DNA of 64,000 nt, from the NCBI GenBank assembly GCA_030847615.1, contig JAUMIR010000002.1, forward strand, positions 114,150,309 to 114,214,308, in the 5' to 3' direction. Below are positions 1-11,245 of this stretch, in pieces. Position numbers and translations under genes: made by a program. The DNA comes from Gambelia wislizenii. Its lineage: Eukaryota > Chordata > Lepidosauria > Squamata > Crotaphytidae. Under the pieces are notes generated by a model. The model was not told the DNA's origin. It searched no databases and was given only the letters and a program-made list of their open reading frames with translations. Within the stretch, counting starts at the first letter, position 1; the number at the start of each line of letters is the position of its first letter.

Positions 1-983
1 CTCACCAATGACTCTTTACTCTGGAGAGAAGTGACCAATGCGGTACCACAGGGTTCTGTCCTGGGCCCGGTGCTCTTCAATATCTTTGTCAATGACTTGG
101 ATGAGGGAATAGAGGGCATTCCTATCATGTTTACAAATGGCACCAAATTAGGAGAGGTAATCTGACTTTAACAGATTAGAGAGCTGGGCCAAAGCTAACC
201 AAATGAATTGCAACAGGGAGAAATGTAAGGTACTACATTTAGGCAGGAAAAAAAATGAAATGCAGAGATATAGGATAAGTGACACTTGGCTTGATAACAG
301 TACATGTGGAAGGGATTTAGGAGTCTTAGTAGACCACAAGCTGAACATGAGTGAACAGTGTGATGTGGCAGCTTAAAAAAAGCCAATGCAATCCTGAGCT
401 GCTTCAATAGGAGTATAGTGTCTATATCCATGGATGAAATAGTACCACTTTACTCTGCTTTGGTCAGATCTCACCTGGAACACTGTGTCCAATTCTGGTC
501 ACTCCAATTCAAGAAGGATATTGACAAGCTGGAATGTATCCAGAGGAGGGCGACCAAAATGGTGAAAGTCTTGGAAGCCATGCTCTGTGAGGAATGTTAT
601 GGGGAACTCCTGTATGTTTATCCTGGAGAAGAGGAGGTTAAGAGGTGACATGATAGCCACATTTAAATATTTGGAAGGATGTCATATTGAAGAGGGAGCA
701 AGCTTGTTTTTGCTGCTCCAGAGACTAGGACATGGAGCAATGGATTTAAACTACAGGAAAAGAGATTCCACCTAAACATTAGGAAGAACTTCCTGATGGT
801 AAGAGCTGTTCAGCAGTGGAATACACTGCCTCATAGTGTGGTGGAGTCTCCTTCTTTGGAGGTTTTTAAACAGAGGCTGGATGGCTATCTGTTGGGAATG
901 TTTTCATTGTGTATTCCTGCAAGGTAGGGGGTTGGACTGGATGGCCCTGGTGGTCCTTTCCAACTCTATGATTCTATTATTCT
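1..983 (+). mobile_element. CR1 LINE, 5'-truncated, decayed reverse transcriptase and 3' end
   Basis: The left edge of the window lies inside a CR1 reverse-transcriptase gene. The conserved [15 protein letters not shown] region is readable near position 50. The catalytic box, normally FADD, reads FTNG around 127-139, so the active-site aspartates are lost. Downstream, the pieces RSHLEHCVQFWSLQFKKDIDKLE (read in short segments at 465-530) and the RNA 3' region with 'gaggtttttaaacagaggctgg' match the CR1 copies at 6,212-8,613 and 63,133-64,000. The copy ends in the CR1-type tail 'caactctatgattctatt' near 983. Several frameshifts and stops make it a dead copy. Confidence 0.9.
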
Positions 984-2528
984 GTGAGAGAGGAGGAGGT
1001 GGCAGGAAAAAAAGGAGGGAAGAAGTGGTGGAAAGGAATTGGGAAAAGGATTCACTTTTACCTGTTGCCAGCATGAGGACACCAACAGATTACTCCTGGA
1101 GAAATGTGTTCCTGGGCAGAAGAAAAGGTTCTCCACCCTTAAGGTAGGTGGCCAACCTGTGGTGCTTCAGATGTTACTGGACCTCACCGCCTGCCTCTTC
1201 CAACCACTTTCCCATGCTGGCTGCTGATGCTCATAGCCCAACATTAAGATATCATTCATCAGTTAATTGACTAAATAAGATTTCACTTGACTAATTGCTG
1301 GTGGTCAATATTTATTCTTCATGAAAGGGTGCAAAGCTTACAAAGTGTTATTCTGGATCTGGCATTTTACTGTAATTGGGAGCCATAGGGATTATTTAAA
1401 ATGAGTAATGAGTGTAGCTGTTGCTAATTAACTCCTCCAATATTTCAAAAAAGCATTTCTACTGAGGTTTTGGCAATATATACATTTATCGATATTCAAT
1501 CAATCAAAGGCAACTGATTAACCAATTAAAATTGTTTTAATCTGTTGGCAGTTTAGTAAACTGAGGTAGAAAAGGTTCGATATAATGCTCAAGAATTTCT
1601 GTTAAAAAAAAACACCACCCCAACCCTTGACATTCAATGGGCTGCCATGGGACCCATGCATTTTTATCTTTGCTTCTGGTCTGAGAGCTTGTTGTGAGCT
1701 GAGGTTTACCTGTAATGCTGAAAATGGAAGAGGTATATTTAGAGGCACTAAGCTATGAAGGCAGCAAAATGAAGTGACAGGAACTAAGTTAATAAAGCTG
1801 GGTTCATCTGTTGTATTTTTTTTTTAACTTTGTGCTAAGAAGTTTGGGAACAGTAGAAACCAAAAATACCATGCAGCGGCTTAAAGTCCAAAGCCCTATT
1901 GTCACACAATTGGCTTGTAAAGCATTTTCCACAGACATTGTGCGAACACAGTGCTGGAGATGCAGAGTTCCTAGCAGGGAGTTCTCTGCAGAATTCGACA
2001 CATGGAGCTTTTTAATCTTTCCAGTGTGATTATGCTCCGTCCCCAGAACAGCAGGGGAGAACATCAATGCTGGACTTGGGTTTCATTTTTTTTTTTTTTA
2101 ATGGCTGGGCAAGGCAAGACAAGCAACAAGCCATTTCCATTTTTCAGTCAAGGACATTGGAAGTACAAGTGTGTGTGCACGTGTGTGACTTTGTGCATAT
2201 GTGTACACACACTTGTGACTGTGGCTCATGCTTTTTAAAGTCAATACACGTTTCTAGACAAAAGCAAGCAGGTGTAACAACACATTGGCTCATCAGCCAT
2301 TAAATGTCTCTGAACACTACACCCTATAGCAAACTAAAATGGTTCAGTCACAAATAAACAAAAGACCAAGATAGAATATAAAATGTGTTGGATGCTGCTG
2401 CTGCTGATTTTTTTAATTCATGGTTCATCCTCTATAAGATGTCTACTCCCAGAATTGTCTGTAACAGTGTGGAGAATTTGTGGCCCTCTAGATGTTGTTG
2501 GCTTCCAATTCCCATCACAGCTAAAAGA
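984..2528. other. AT-rich stretch, no gene or element recognised
   Basis: About 1.5 kb with no coding signal. It has short poly-T runs (near 1,817 and 2,085) and a small TG-rich patch (2,170-2,220). At 2,472-2,522 a piece reading 'tgtggccctctagatgttgttgg' resembles one arm of the foldback repeat seen at 50,745-50,885. Nothing else could be assigned. Confidence 0.5.
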
Positions 2529-2625
2529 ACATTTCTAGAGATGTCAGATCTAACCATGGTTACACATGCCTTGGTTACATCCCATTTGGATTACTGTAAC
2601 AATTCCACATGGTGCTGCTTTTGTT
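2529..2625 (+). mobile_element. L2-clade LINE fragment (reverse transcriptase C-terminal part)
   Basis: The translation contains LVTSHLDYCN, the L2-clade counterpart of the SRLDYCN motif downstream of the RT core. It closely parallels the longer L2 copy at 3,540-3,640 ('atttctagagatgt.agatct'). It is a short isolated piece without flanking signals. Confidence 0.6.
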
Positions 2626-2778
2626 AACTTTTTGGTAACTCTTGCTGGCATGGGCTTTGAGGCACTGGTTTATTGAGGTTCTGTTGCTTTCTGAAGGGAT
2701 GGTGGTGCCGAGGGACTCCTGTTTGACCTCTTGGCCATTGGCCTGTGGGTTTCCTCAGGGTTCAGTTTTGTCCCTCAT

Positions 2779-2968
2779 GTAGACAGTAAGAGCTGTTCAG
2801 AAGTGGAATACACTGCCTTGTAGTGTGGTGGACTCTCCTTCTTTGGAGGTTTTTAAACAGAGGCTGGATGGCCAACTGTTAGGAATGATTTTATGGTGTA
2901 TTCCTTCATGGCAGGGGGTTGGACTGGATGGCTCTTGTGGTCTCTTCCAACTCTATGATTCTATGCTA
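2779..2968 (+). mobile_element. CR1 3'-end fragment
   Basis: It begins at 'agacagtaagagctgttcag' and runs through 'gaggtttttaaacagaggctgg' to the tail 'caactctatgattctatg'. This is the extreme 3' end of CR1, inserted between two parts of the L2 copy. It is too short to code. Confidence 0.9.
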
Positions 2969-3021
2969 TTTAATATATACATGAAACCACTGAGAGATGT
3001 TTGCCAGAGTTCTGAAGTCTG

Positions 3022-3212
3022 GTGCCAGAGTGGAGTAATGGTTTGAGTGTTGGGTGATGACTCTGGAGACCAGGGTTCGAATCCCTGCTCGGCCATGAAA
3101 ACCCACTGGGTGACCTTGGGCAAGTCACACACTCTCAGCCTCAGAAACCCCATGATGGGTTTATCTTAGGGTCACTGTAAGTCAGAAATTACTTGAAGGC
3201 ACACAGTCACAA
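3022..3212 (+). mobile_element. tRNA-derived SINE
   Basis: The head reads 'ggagtaatggtttgagtgttgg' (box A-like, near 3,033). Box B is GGTTCGAATCC at 3,075-3,085, at tRNA-like spacing. The body 'ccactgggtgaccttgggcaagtcacac' and the tail 'gtaagtcagaaattacttgaaggcacac' recur in reverse orientation at 16,480-16,633 and 30,483-30,717. It is a retroposon, not a functional tRNA gene, because there is no cloverleaf with an anticodon stem. Confidence 0.85.
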
Positions 3213-4270
3213 GCCATCAGTATACGAATGACACCCAGCTGTACTACTCCTTTTCAGCTGAATCGAAGGAGGTTGTCGTGATTTTAAATTGATGACAAGT
3301 AATGGAGTGGATGGAGGCAAATAAACTGAAACTTAATCAAGACAAGACAGAGGTGTTCCTGGTCACTTGAAAGGCATATCAGGGAATAGGGATTCAGCCT
3401 ATGCTAGATGGGGTCACACTCCCTCTGAAGATACAAGTTTGCAGCTTGGGTGGTACTCCTGAATTCATCCCTGAGCCTTGAAGTGCAGGTCTCAGCGGTA
3501 TCTAGGAGCGCCTTTGCACAGGCTTGTGTGCCAGCTGTGCCCATTTCTAGAGATGTAAGATCTGGCAATGATGACGCACAACTCAGTTATATCCCATTTG
3601 GATTACCGTAATGCATTCTACATGGAGCTACCCTTGAAGAGTGTTCAGAAACTTCAGTCGGTCCAAGGAGCTACAGTCGGATTGCTAACTGGGGCTGACT
3701 ACAGGGAGCGCACAACTCCCTTGTTGCAACAGCTCCACTGGCTGCCAGTTCATTTCCAAGCACCGGCTAGGACCTTTAAAGCCCTACATGGCTCAGGTAT
3801 AGGTTATCTGAAAGACCATATTCTACCATGAGCCTGCCCATGTTTTATGATTGTCTGCAGATGGACCTTTCTCTGTCCTACCACTCTTGTAGGTACCTCT
3901 GGAGGGAACACAAGAGAGGGCCTTCTTGGTAGCTGTTCCCATACTCTAGAACTCCCTTCCAAGAGAGGTTAGACTGACATCCTTTTTCCTATCTTTCTGC
4001 AGGTAGGTTAATTTTTTGTAAAAAAAAAAAAAAATTGGCAGGCTTTTGAAGACTGACTGTTCAAGGAGACAGGAACATGCAGAATTGTGCTGTACCACCT
4101 GTGTTATATTTGTCATTTTTAATAGTTATGTTTTTTCACTGGTTTTAATTTTATGGATAGTTTAGTGGCATTTTTAACTTCTGTATTTGTTATATTTTGT
4201 AGATGTTTCTCTTTTAATTGTTGTATGTCACCTTGAGTCCCAAACTGGGGGAAAGGTGAGGTGGTGGTGA

Positions 4271-4757
4271 TGTCCAGTTCTGGGCACTGCAATTCAAGAA
4301 GGATACTGAGAAGCTGGAGCATGTCCAGGGCAGAATGATGAAAGGTCTGGAAGCCATGCCCTATGAGGAGCAGCTTAGGGAGCTGGGTATGTTTAGTGTG
4401 GAGAAGAGAACATTAAGGGGTGACATGATAGCCATGTTTAAATATTTGAAGGGTGTCATATTGAGGATGGAGCAAGCTTGTTTTCTGCTGCTCCAGAGAC
4501 TAGGATATGGAGCAGTGGATTCAAACTACAGGAAAAGAGATTCCACCTAAACATTAGGAAGAACTTCCTGAGAGTAAGAGCTGTTTGGCAGTGGAATGTG
4601 TTGCCTTGGAGTGTGGTACAGTCTCCTTTGGAGGTTTTTAAACAGAGACTGGATGGTCATCTGTCAGGAATGCTTTGATTGTGTATTCCTGCATGGCAGG
4701 GGGTTGGACTAGATGGCCCTTGTGGCCTCTTCCAACTCCATGATTCTATGATTCTAT
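4271..4757 (+). mobile_element. CR1 LINE, 3' fragment
   Basis: It starts in the conserved 'tgtccagttctgggcac' segment of the RT C-terminus (VQFWA). It continues through 'gaagagaacattaaggggtgacatgatagcc' and ends with 'caactccatgattctatgattctata'. It is homologous over its length to 8,107-8,613. It sits between two parts of an L2-like sequence: the next 50 bases (4,758-4,807, 'ctgtttggaaacttcactgggtcc') again read as L2. Confidence 0.9.
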
Positions 4758-4807
4758 AATACTGTTTGGAAACTTCACTGGGTCCAAAACACTGTGCCAG
4801 ACTGCTG

Positions 4808-6211
4808 ACCTGCAAACCTGACTGCAGAAGTGAAGAGGGAATTGTTATTGGTTATGCCAAGAATGCTTACAAAATCTTCAAACCAGATGGGCGCACAATG
4901 AAAATATCAAATGCTGTTTATGTTGATGAAAGACCCCAATCTAAAACTAATCCAAACAAAGATGTTTATTCAGATGTGTTTGCAGTGGAAGGAGATTCCC
5001 AGCAGCAGCAACAGTGTGTGGAGCTCTTCCATCTTTCAAATGTCTTGCATCCAGAAGGGGCAACCCCAGAAGGGGCAACGCCAGCAGAGCCAGGTACCCA
5101 AGTCCAGGTGAAAAGGTCAGAGAGGGATAACCGCAGAGTGCCTCCGCTCAGATTCTCTTATCTAGCCACAGGGGAAAGTCTTCTGAAACTCTCTGATTGG
5201 CAAAAGATCAAGGGACTGCCAAAGTCTGATTCTGAGAAATGGGTGCAAGCAGCTACTGAGGAGATGCAATCTCTATATAAAACTAAGACATGGACTTTGA
5301 CAGAATTGCCAAAAGACAAAAGGGAATTGGCTGCAGATGGGTCTTTACAACAAAGCAGAATGCAAGAAGGGGAAATTGAAAGATACAAAGCCAGGCTTTT
5401 AGCTAAAGACTACAGTCAGCAATTTGGAGATGATTACAATGAAACCTTTCCCCCTGTAGTTTCACATATAACCATTAGAACTCTACTGGCTGTTGCAGCT
5501 TCAAAGAACATGCATGCTCAACATCTAGCTGTAAAGACAGCTTTCCTTTATGGAGACCTAGATGAAGAACTGTACATGGAACAGCCTCCAGGATTCCAAG
5601 TTCCTGGGAAAGAGTATCTAGTATGCAAATTAGAAAAGAGCCTCTATGTATTAAAGCAATTAGCCTGACAATGGAGTGAAAAGTTAAACCAACTCCTCAT
5701 CAAAGAAGGATTCACTCCAGGCACTGCTGACAAATGTGTTTACAAGAGGTTCAGAAATAATAAATGGACTTATATTACAAGTTATGTTGATGATCTGATC
5801 CTGTGCAGTCAAGACAAAGCAGATAGTGAAGAGATAGTCCAGAAACTCAAGAAAGAGATAAGTATCAAAAACTTGGGAGACATCTCACACTGTCTTGGAG
5901 TACAAATAGAAAGAAGCAGTGATGGAAGCTTCTTCCTTAATCAAAAGCAAAAGATAAAGAAGCTTCTTGACTGTCTTGGCTTAAAGCATGCTAAAGAAGT
6001 GCCAACTCCAATGGAAGTAGGTTTCTTAAAAAGGAATGAGGAATCTGAACCCTTAAGAGATGGTGAAAAGTACAGAACTGCAGTAGGAAAACTCTTGTAC
6101 ATAGCTAATTTCTCCAGCCCTGATGTTGCAAATGCTGTTGGCATCTTATGCAGAATGGTCAACTCTCCTACTGTCAGAGATCTTGTTGCAGTGAAAAGAG
6201 TTGCCAGATAC
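4808..6211 (+). pseudogene. Ty1/copia pol: end of integrase region plus reverse transcriptase (5' part truncated)
   Basis: The frame opens with CRSEEGIVIGYAKNAYKIF, the copia motif just after the integrase core. A Q/P-rich linker follows, then the RT: EMQSLYKTKTW, RYKARLLAKDYSQ, YNETFPPVVSHITIRTLLAVAA and LYVLKQLA, with the catalytic YVDD at 5,783-5,794. It ends in the RNase H-linked region KRVARY at 6,194-6,211. A TGA at 5,666-5,668 stands where the family has Arg (LKQAPRQW), most simply a CGA to TGA change. Otherwise the frame is open across 1.4 kb, so decay is recent. The 5' LTR, gag, protease and most of integrase are missing. The frame is cut at 6,211 by a CR1 and resumes at 8,619. Confidence 0.9.
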
Positions 6212-8250
6212 TTGGAGGAATTGGATGATCCCTTTCTAGAACAGATGACCACACAGGCAGAAAGGAGAGATGTAGTAGTGATGGGTGACTTCAACTATCC
6301 TGATATTTGCTGGCAATCTAACTCAACCAAAACTTCAAGGTCTAGCAAGTTCCTTACTTGCCTGGAAGACAATTTCATGGTCCAAAAGGTGGAAGAGGCA
6401 ACAAGGGGGTCAGCTATTTTAGATTTGATCCTAACCAACAGAGACAACCTTGTTAATGGGGTGCAAGTGGTGGGATCCTTAGGTGAGAGTGATCATGTTC
6501 TCCTGGAGTTTGTTATACAATGGAAAGGAGAAGCCAGGCACAGTCAGACACACATTCTTGATTTTAGGAGAGCTGATTTCAGTAAACTCAGGGAAATATT
6601 GGGAGTGATCCCATGGTCAGGAATACTAAAAGAGAAGAGACCTCAAGATGGATGGGACTTTTTCAAAAGGGAGATACCGAAGGCACAATTTCAAACAGTA
6701 CCATTGAGGAAGAAAAATGGGAGGTGTTTCAAGAAACCAGGATGGATGACTAAAGAATTTTCAACGGAGCTAAGTTTTAAATGGAACGTGTATAGGAAAT
6801 GGAAAAAGGGGGAAATCACCAAAGAATTCAAACAGATAGTGAACACGTGTAGGAGTAAAGTCAGAAAAGCTAAAGCGCAGAATGCGCTCAGGCTTGCTAG
6901 AGAATTTAAGAACAATAAAAAGGGTTTTTTTGGGGGGTATGTCCACAGCAAAAGGAGGAAGAAGGAAATGGCAGGGCCACTACGCAGAGAAGATGGCAAA
7001 ATGTTAACAGGGGACAGAGAAAAGGCAGAATTACTCAACACCTTGTTTGCCTCAGTGTTTTCAGAAAAGGAAAAGGGTGACCAACCTGAGGATAATGGAA
7101 CAGAGGACACAATAGGGGAAATCCAGCACAGAATAAGCAAAGAGGTAGTACAGGAATACCTTCTTAAACTAAATGAATTTAAATCTCCAGGACCAGATGA
7201 ACTACATCCAAGGATATTAAAAGAGCTGGCAAATGTAATATCAGAGCCATTGGCAATAATCTTTGAGAGCTCCTGGAGAACAGGAGAAGCCCCAGCAGAC
7301 TGGAGGAGGGCAAACGTCGTCCCCATCTTCAAAATGGGGAAAAAAGAGGATCCCAGCAATTATCATCCAGTTAGTCTGACATCAATACCAGGGAAGATTC
7401 TAGAGCAGAACATTAAACAGGGAGTCTGTCAACATGTAGAAGGCAATGCCATAATCACAAAAAGTCAACATGGGTTTCAGAGAAACAAGTCATGCCAGAC
7501 TAATCTGATCTTTTTTTTGATAAAATTACCAGCTTGGTAGATGAAGGGAACGCTGTGGATACTGCATACCTTGATTTCAGTAAGGCCTTTGACAAGGTTC
7601 CTCATGACATTCTTGCAAACAAGCTTGTAAAATGTGGGCTAGACAAGTTAACTGTTCAATGGATTTGTAATTGGTTGACCGGCCGAACCCAAAAGGTGCT
7701 CCGCAGTGGCTCCTCTTCATCTTGGAAAGATGTGACCAAATTAGGAGGAGTAGCTAATACCCTAGAGGACAGGATCAAAATTCAAAATGGCCTGGATAGA
7801 CTGGAGAGCTGGGCCAAAGCTAACAAAATGAAATTCAATATGGAGAAATGTAAGGTACTGCACTTAGGGCGGAAAAATGAAATGCATAGATATAGGATGG
7901 GGGAGACCTGGCAGAATGAGACTACGTGCGAAAGGGATCTAGGAGTCCTAATAGACCACAAGTTGAACATGAGTCAACAGTGTAATGCGGCAGCTAAAAA
8001 GGCCAATGCGATTTTGGGCTGCATCAATAGATGTATAGTGTCTAGATCAAGGGAAGTGATAGTGCTGCTATATTCTGCCTTGGTCAGATCTCACCTAGAA
8101 TACTGTGTCCAGTTCTGGGCACCACAATTCAAAAAGGATATTGACAAATTGGAGCGAGTCCAGAGGAGGGCAACTATAATGGTGAAAGGTCTGGAAATGA
8201 TGCCTTATGAGGAGAGACTTAGGGAGCTGGGTATGTTTAGCCTGGAATAA
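6212..8250 (+). pseudogene. CR1 ORF2 remnant: apurinic endonuclease and reverse transcriptase
   Basis: The endonuclease C-terminal motifs are VVVMGDFNYPDICW (6,271-6,312), AILDLILTNRD (6,415-6,447) and LGESDHVLLEF (6,479-6,511). RT follows: FKSPGPDELHPRILKEL (from 7,180), NYHPVSLTSIPGKILEQ (7,358-7,408), HGFQRNKSCQTNLI, and YLDFSKAFDKVPHDIL (7,567-7,614). Compared with the copy at 63,361, one base is lost in the T-run at 7,509-7,519, shifting frame. A 108-bp in-frame deletion at about 7,739 removes [10 protein letters not shown] to FADD, so the polymerase active site is gone. The frame ends at a TAA at 8,248-8,250. Confidence 0.9.
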
Positions 8251-8613
8251 AGATGGTTAAGAGGCAATATGATAGCCCTGTTTAAGTATTTGAAGGGGTG
8301 TCACGTTGAGGATGGAGCAGGCTTGTGTTCTGCTGCTCCAGAGACTGGAACACGGAGCAATGGATGCAAGCTCCAGGAACAGAGATTCCACTTGAACATT
8401 AGGAGGAACTTTTTGACAGTGAGAGCTGTTCTGCAGTAGAACACACTCCCTCGGAGCGTGGTGGGGTCTCCTTCCTTGGAGGTCTTTAAACAGAGGCTGG
8501 ATGGCCATCTGTCGGGGATGCTTTGATCGTGATTTCCTGCATGGCAGGGGGTTGGACTGCATGGCCCTCGTGGTCTCTTCCAACTCTACAATTCTATGAT
8601 TCTATGATTTTAT
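6212..8613 (+). mobile_element. CR1 LINE insertion in copia, flanked by GATAC duplication
   Basis: The direct repeat GATAC occurs at 6,207-6,211 and 8,614-8,618. Removing one copy and the insert rejoins the copia frame exactly (RVARY|LKRTSDFKPQL). The insert is a 5'-truncated CR1 starting in the endonuclease domain and ending in the tail 'attctatgattctatgattttat'. It is 2,402 bp, against several kb for a complete CR1, so it is a truncated insertion that post-dates the copia element. Confidence 0.92.
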
Positions 8614-9127
8614 GATACCTAAAGAGAACTTCAGATTTCAAACCACAACTGATTGCCTACGCAGATGCTGATTGGACCATTGATCCAACAGGCAGGAAAT
8701 CAACTAGTGGAAACCTTGTATTTTATGATGGAGGAGCGGTAAGTTGGACAATTAATAAATAAACTACTGTTGCAGATTCTTCCACAGGTGCCAAGTGTGT
8801 CTCAGCAAAGATAGCTTGTGATGAAATAAAATGGCTGCAGAATTTACTTCTGGATTTTGGGATAAAAAAATCCGAACCAACCATTTTAATGCAAGATAAT
8901 CAAACCTGTATCAAAATTTCTGAAAGTGAGAAGCCACTCAGGTAGAATATCGACATTACCTTCTACAAGGTGAAAGAGATGTATCAAAATCAAATTGTTC
9001 AGCTTCAATACTGCAACAATGAAGAGATGATATTCTTACTAAACCTTTACCAAAAGACAGTTTCCAAAGACTACAAGAAGGAATGAGAATTCTCAACATG
9101 GGTTCAGGAGAATGATGTGAAGGGGAC
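8614..9127 (+). pseudogene. Ty1/copia pol, RNase H end (continuation of 4,808-6,211)
   Basis: The motifs are LIAYADADWTIDPTGRKSTSG (split by the reader at 8,650-8,712), then FYDGGAVSW, DEIKWLQNLL (8,820-8,850) and DNQTCIKI. These are the copia RNase H signatures ADADWAG.., SWKSKKQ.. and DNQSAI. A TAA near 8,759 replaces a Gln codon in the 'KQ' position and another stop lies near 8,943. The C-terminus 'DILTKPLPKD' (about 9,029-9,060, frame shifted by small indels) ends just before a purine-rich tract 'gtgaagggga' that abuts the LTR. Confidence 0.88.
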
Positions 9128-9769
9128 TGTTGGAACTCCAGCATTCTTCCTGCACCCCCACTTGCTTGCTGGTAGAGCAAATCAAGTCTTAGGAAGTTTT
9201 AGGGACTTCCCTGCATGTGAAAAGTTCCTCCCCTTCTCCTCATACTACCCTACTGGGCTTGGGTTGTATCTCAGTCACAGCCAAGCTGGATAGGATGACT
9301 AATAGCTTTTAGTCATGTGACCCAGGTTTAATGACCTTGCAGTTTTGAATTTTATAACTCTTTGTCTGCTCTCTGAAGAAGAAACATGCTCTTCTCTGCA
9401 CGTATGTAGGAATGGCTACCTTTACCCTTTTATCGGTCTCACTGAATGGTGAGTCAGGCTTCTATCCTATCCTAAGCCCATTAGCTAGTTAGGATGTAGG
9501 CTTCCCATACATATGTAGATTTAAAAGCTATTAGTAAAAGCTTAAGTATTCTTTTCAAGAAGGAGTCTTTTGTTTTCTCAAGTGGCTTAAGTTCTGAGTG
9601 ATTTACTAATTGAAGTAATTGAGTTTGTGTCCGCTTTTCCTGTCTCTGCCAACTCTGCTGTTTTAGAAGTTAATTCTTAACCGTTTTAACTTTGAAGAAA
9701 TCTTCCCAAAGAGCTTGCACCCTGGAATCTTTAATGAATTTTTAATTTTTATGCTCCTACGCCCCAACA
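9128..9769 (+). repeat. copia 3' LTR
   Basis: It begins TGTTGG (9,128) and ends CCAACA (9,764-9,769), the mirrored TG...CA ends of an LTR. It directly follows the polypurine-like tract after pol. It is 642 bp. No matching 5' LTR is in the window, because the element is truncated at about 4,808, so its target duplication cannot be read. Confidence 0.8.
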
Positions 9770-9770
9770 A

Positions 9771-10115
9771 AATGGAACACACAATCTCCTTGTTGCAACA
9801 GGGTCACTGTCTGCTGGTCTGTTTCTAGGCAGAATTCAAAGTGTTGGTGTTGATCTATGAAGACCTCTATGGGTTGGGTCCAGACTATCTGAAGGATTGT
9901 ATCTCTCTATATGAGCCTGCTCTCATTTTAAGATCTTCAGGGGAAGGTTTTCTCTCAGTTCCATCACCATCATAGGCACATTTGGTGATGACACAGTAAA
10001 GAGTCTTCTCAGTGATTGCTCTCAGACTGTGGAACTCCCTCCCATGGAAGGTTTGGTTATCCCTTTATCTGCTCTGTTTCCCCTGGCAAGGAAAGACTTT
10101 TTTTATTTAGGCAGG
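9771..10115 (+). mobile_element. L2-clade LINE 3' fragment
   Basis: The translated pieces FKVLVLIYEDLYGLGPDYLKD (9,837-9,898, two segments) and LRLWNSLPWKV (10,020-10,050) are typical of the region after the L2 RT. The opening 'ctccttgttgcaacaggg' matches the copy at 3,716. Decayed. Confidence 0.7.
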
Positions 10116-10910
10116 CCTATACTAGTGTAATTGCACAAATAACAACTGTCCACTGGAGGATGAATTGTCTAGCAGTGAAACAATCAATGGGGAAAATACT
10201 AGAAATACACCATTCATCAGCTGAGTAGAAGGATTTACGAATAATACCCTCAACTGATCCAAAGGGGACCATTTTTGCCTTTTAAATTGAGTCATCACTA
10301 GTATAGAGATTCGTAGCTTATAACTGTGTCATCTCAACATGCTGAGAATCTACAACCATTTCATAATCTTCTTTCTTAAGCCAGAGGAAAAAAGAAGAAA
10401 GATTATATGCAACTATTAAGCATCCTTCCTTCATTTATGTCTTTCCCACAGGGAAGAGGAATATGGAGAATTGCAAATAGAAACAAAAAGTTTAGGAAAT
10501 GTAATTAGAGAGAAAAGACATTAACTATGAATGACTCTGCCCTGGTCCTTCTTTCTCTCCCCACCATTTCTCATAAACATTACACAATGTGCTTCTTGTC
10601 ATATGAACACATACTGCTTTGTAGTGACACTTCCAACTTTATGACAATCCTATCATATACTGCGTGCTTTTTGCAAACTGCTGCTGGTCAGGTGACTCAT
10701 CCTCCAATCCTAGAAAAGCACCTCACATTTCACAAGATCTTGGAACAATTAGGGTTTGGCCTGCAATGCCCAGAATCCCCCAGCCAGCATGGGGCATATG
10801 TACTTTGGAATATTTGGAAGATCTTTCAAGCATTTGTTCTCCTCTAGGAACATCTACCCCCATGCCCTTTCCACTCCAAAGTGGCAAATCCTTTGTTACT
10901 GCTAGGTCAG

Positions 10911-11245
10911 CCTTTCCCAACATGGCACCTTCCAAATGTGTTAGACAGCAACTCTAAGAAACATTAGGAAGAGGTTCCTAACAGTAAGAGCTGTTTGGCA
11001 GTGGAATGCACTGCCTCAGAGTGTGGTGCAGTCTCCTTCTTTGGAGTTCTTTAAGCAGAGGCTGGATGGCCATCTGCCAGGAATGATTTGATTGTGTATT
11101 CCTGCATGGCAGGGGGTTGGACTAGATGTCCCTTGTGGTCTCTCCCAACTCTATGATTCTATAATCCTCCAGCCATGCTGGCTGGGGTATTCTTGGAACT
11201 GCAGTCCAACATATCTGAATGGCACTGGATCAGGGAAGCCTGCAC
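10911..11245. repeat. Palindromic MITE-like repeat split by a CR1 tail
   Basis: The left arm 'cctttcccaacatggcaccttc...ttagacagcaactc' (10,911-10,955) and right arm 'gaactgcagtccaacatatctgaatggcactgg...agggaagcc' (11,197-11,245) are inverted partners of one foldback element, with 'catgctggctggg' at its centre. The CR1 3' piece lies between them. Its family name is not assigned. Confidence 0.6.
10958..11166 (+). mobile_element. CR1 3'-end fragment
   Basis: It starts 'aacattaggaagaggttcctaacagtaagagctg' and ends 'caactctatgattctata'. It is the 3'-most ~200 bp of CR1, inserted in the foldback repeat. Confidence 0.9.

Larger units (their letters stand above)
2690..4266 (+). mobile_element. L2-clade LINE, degraded and interrupted
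   Basis: In order, the translated pieces are a GFPQGS-like stretch (2,745-2,775), FNIYMKPL (2,970-2,992), DDTQLYYSF (3,228-3,255), MEANKLKLNQDKTEVF (3,311-3,358) and HLDYRNAFYMELPLKSVQKLQ with LLQQLHWLPV (3,590-3,760). That is the order of an L2-clade RT and its C-terminal domain. A CR1 tail (2,779-2,968) and a tRNA-SINE (3,022-3,212) split it. The 3' part carries 'ttgtatgtcaccttgagtccc' near 4,222, an L2-type 3' end. Stops and frameshifts throughout. Confidence 0.75.

Noticed and set aside
3022..3100. tRNA gene
   Set aside because: Box A and B are present but the sequence does not fold as a tRNA and is the head of a repeated SINE.
7534..8250. Functional CR1 reverse transcriptase
   Set aside because: The open frame looks long but the 108-bp deletion removes the FADD active site.
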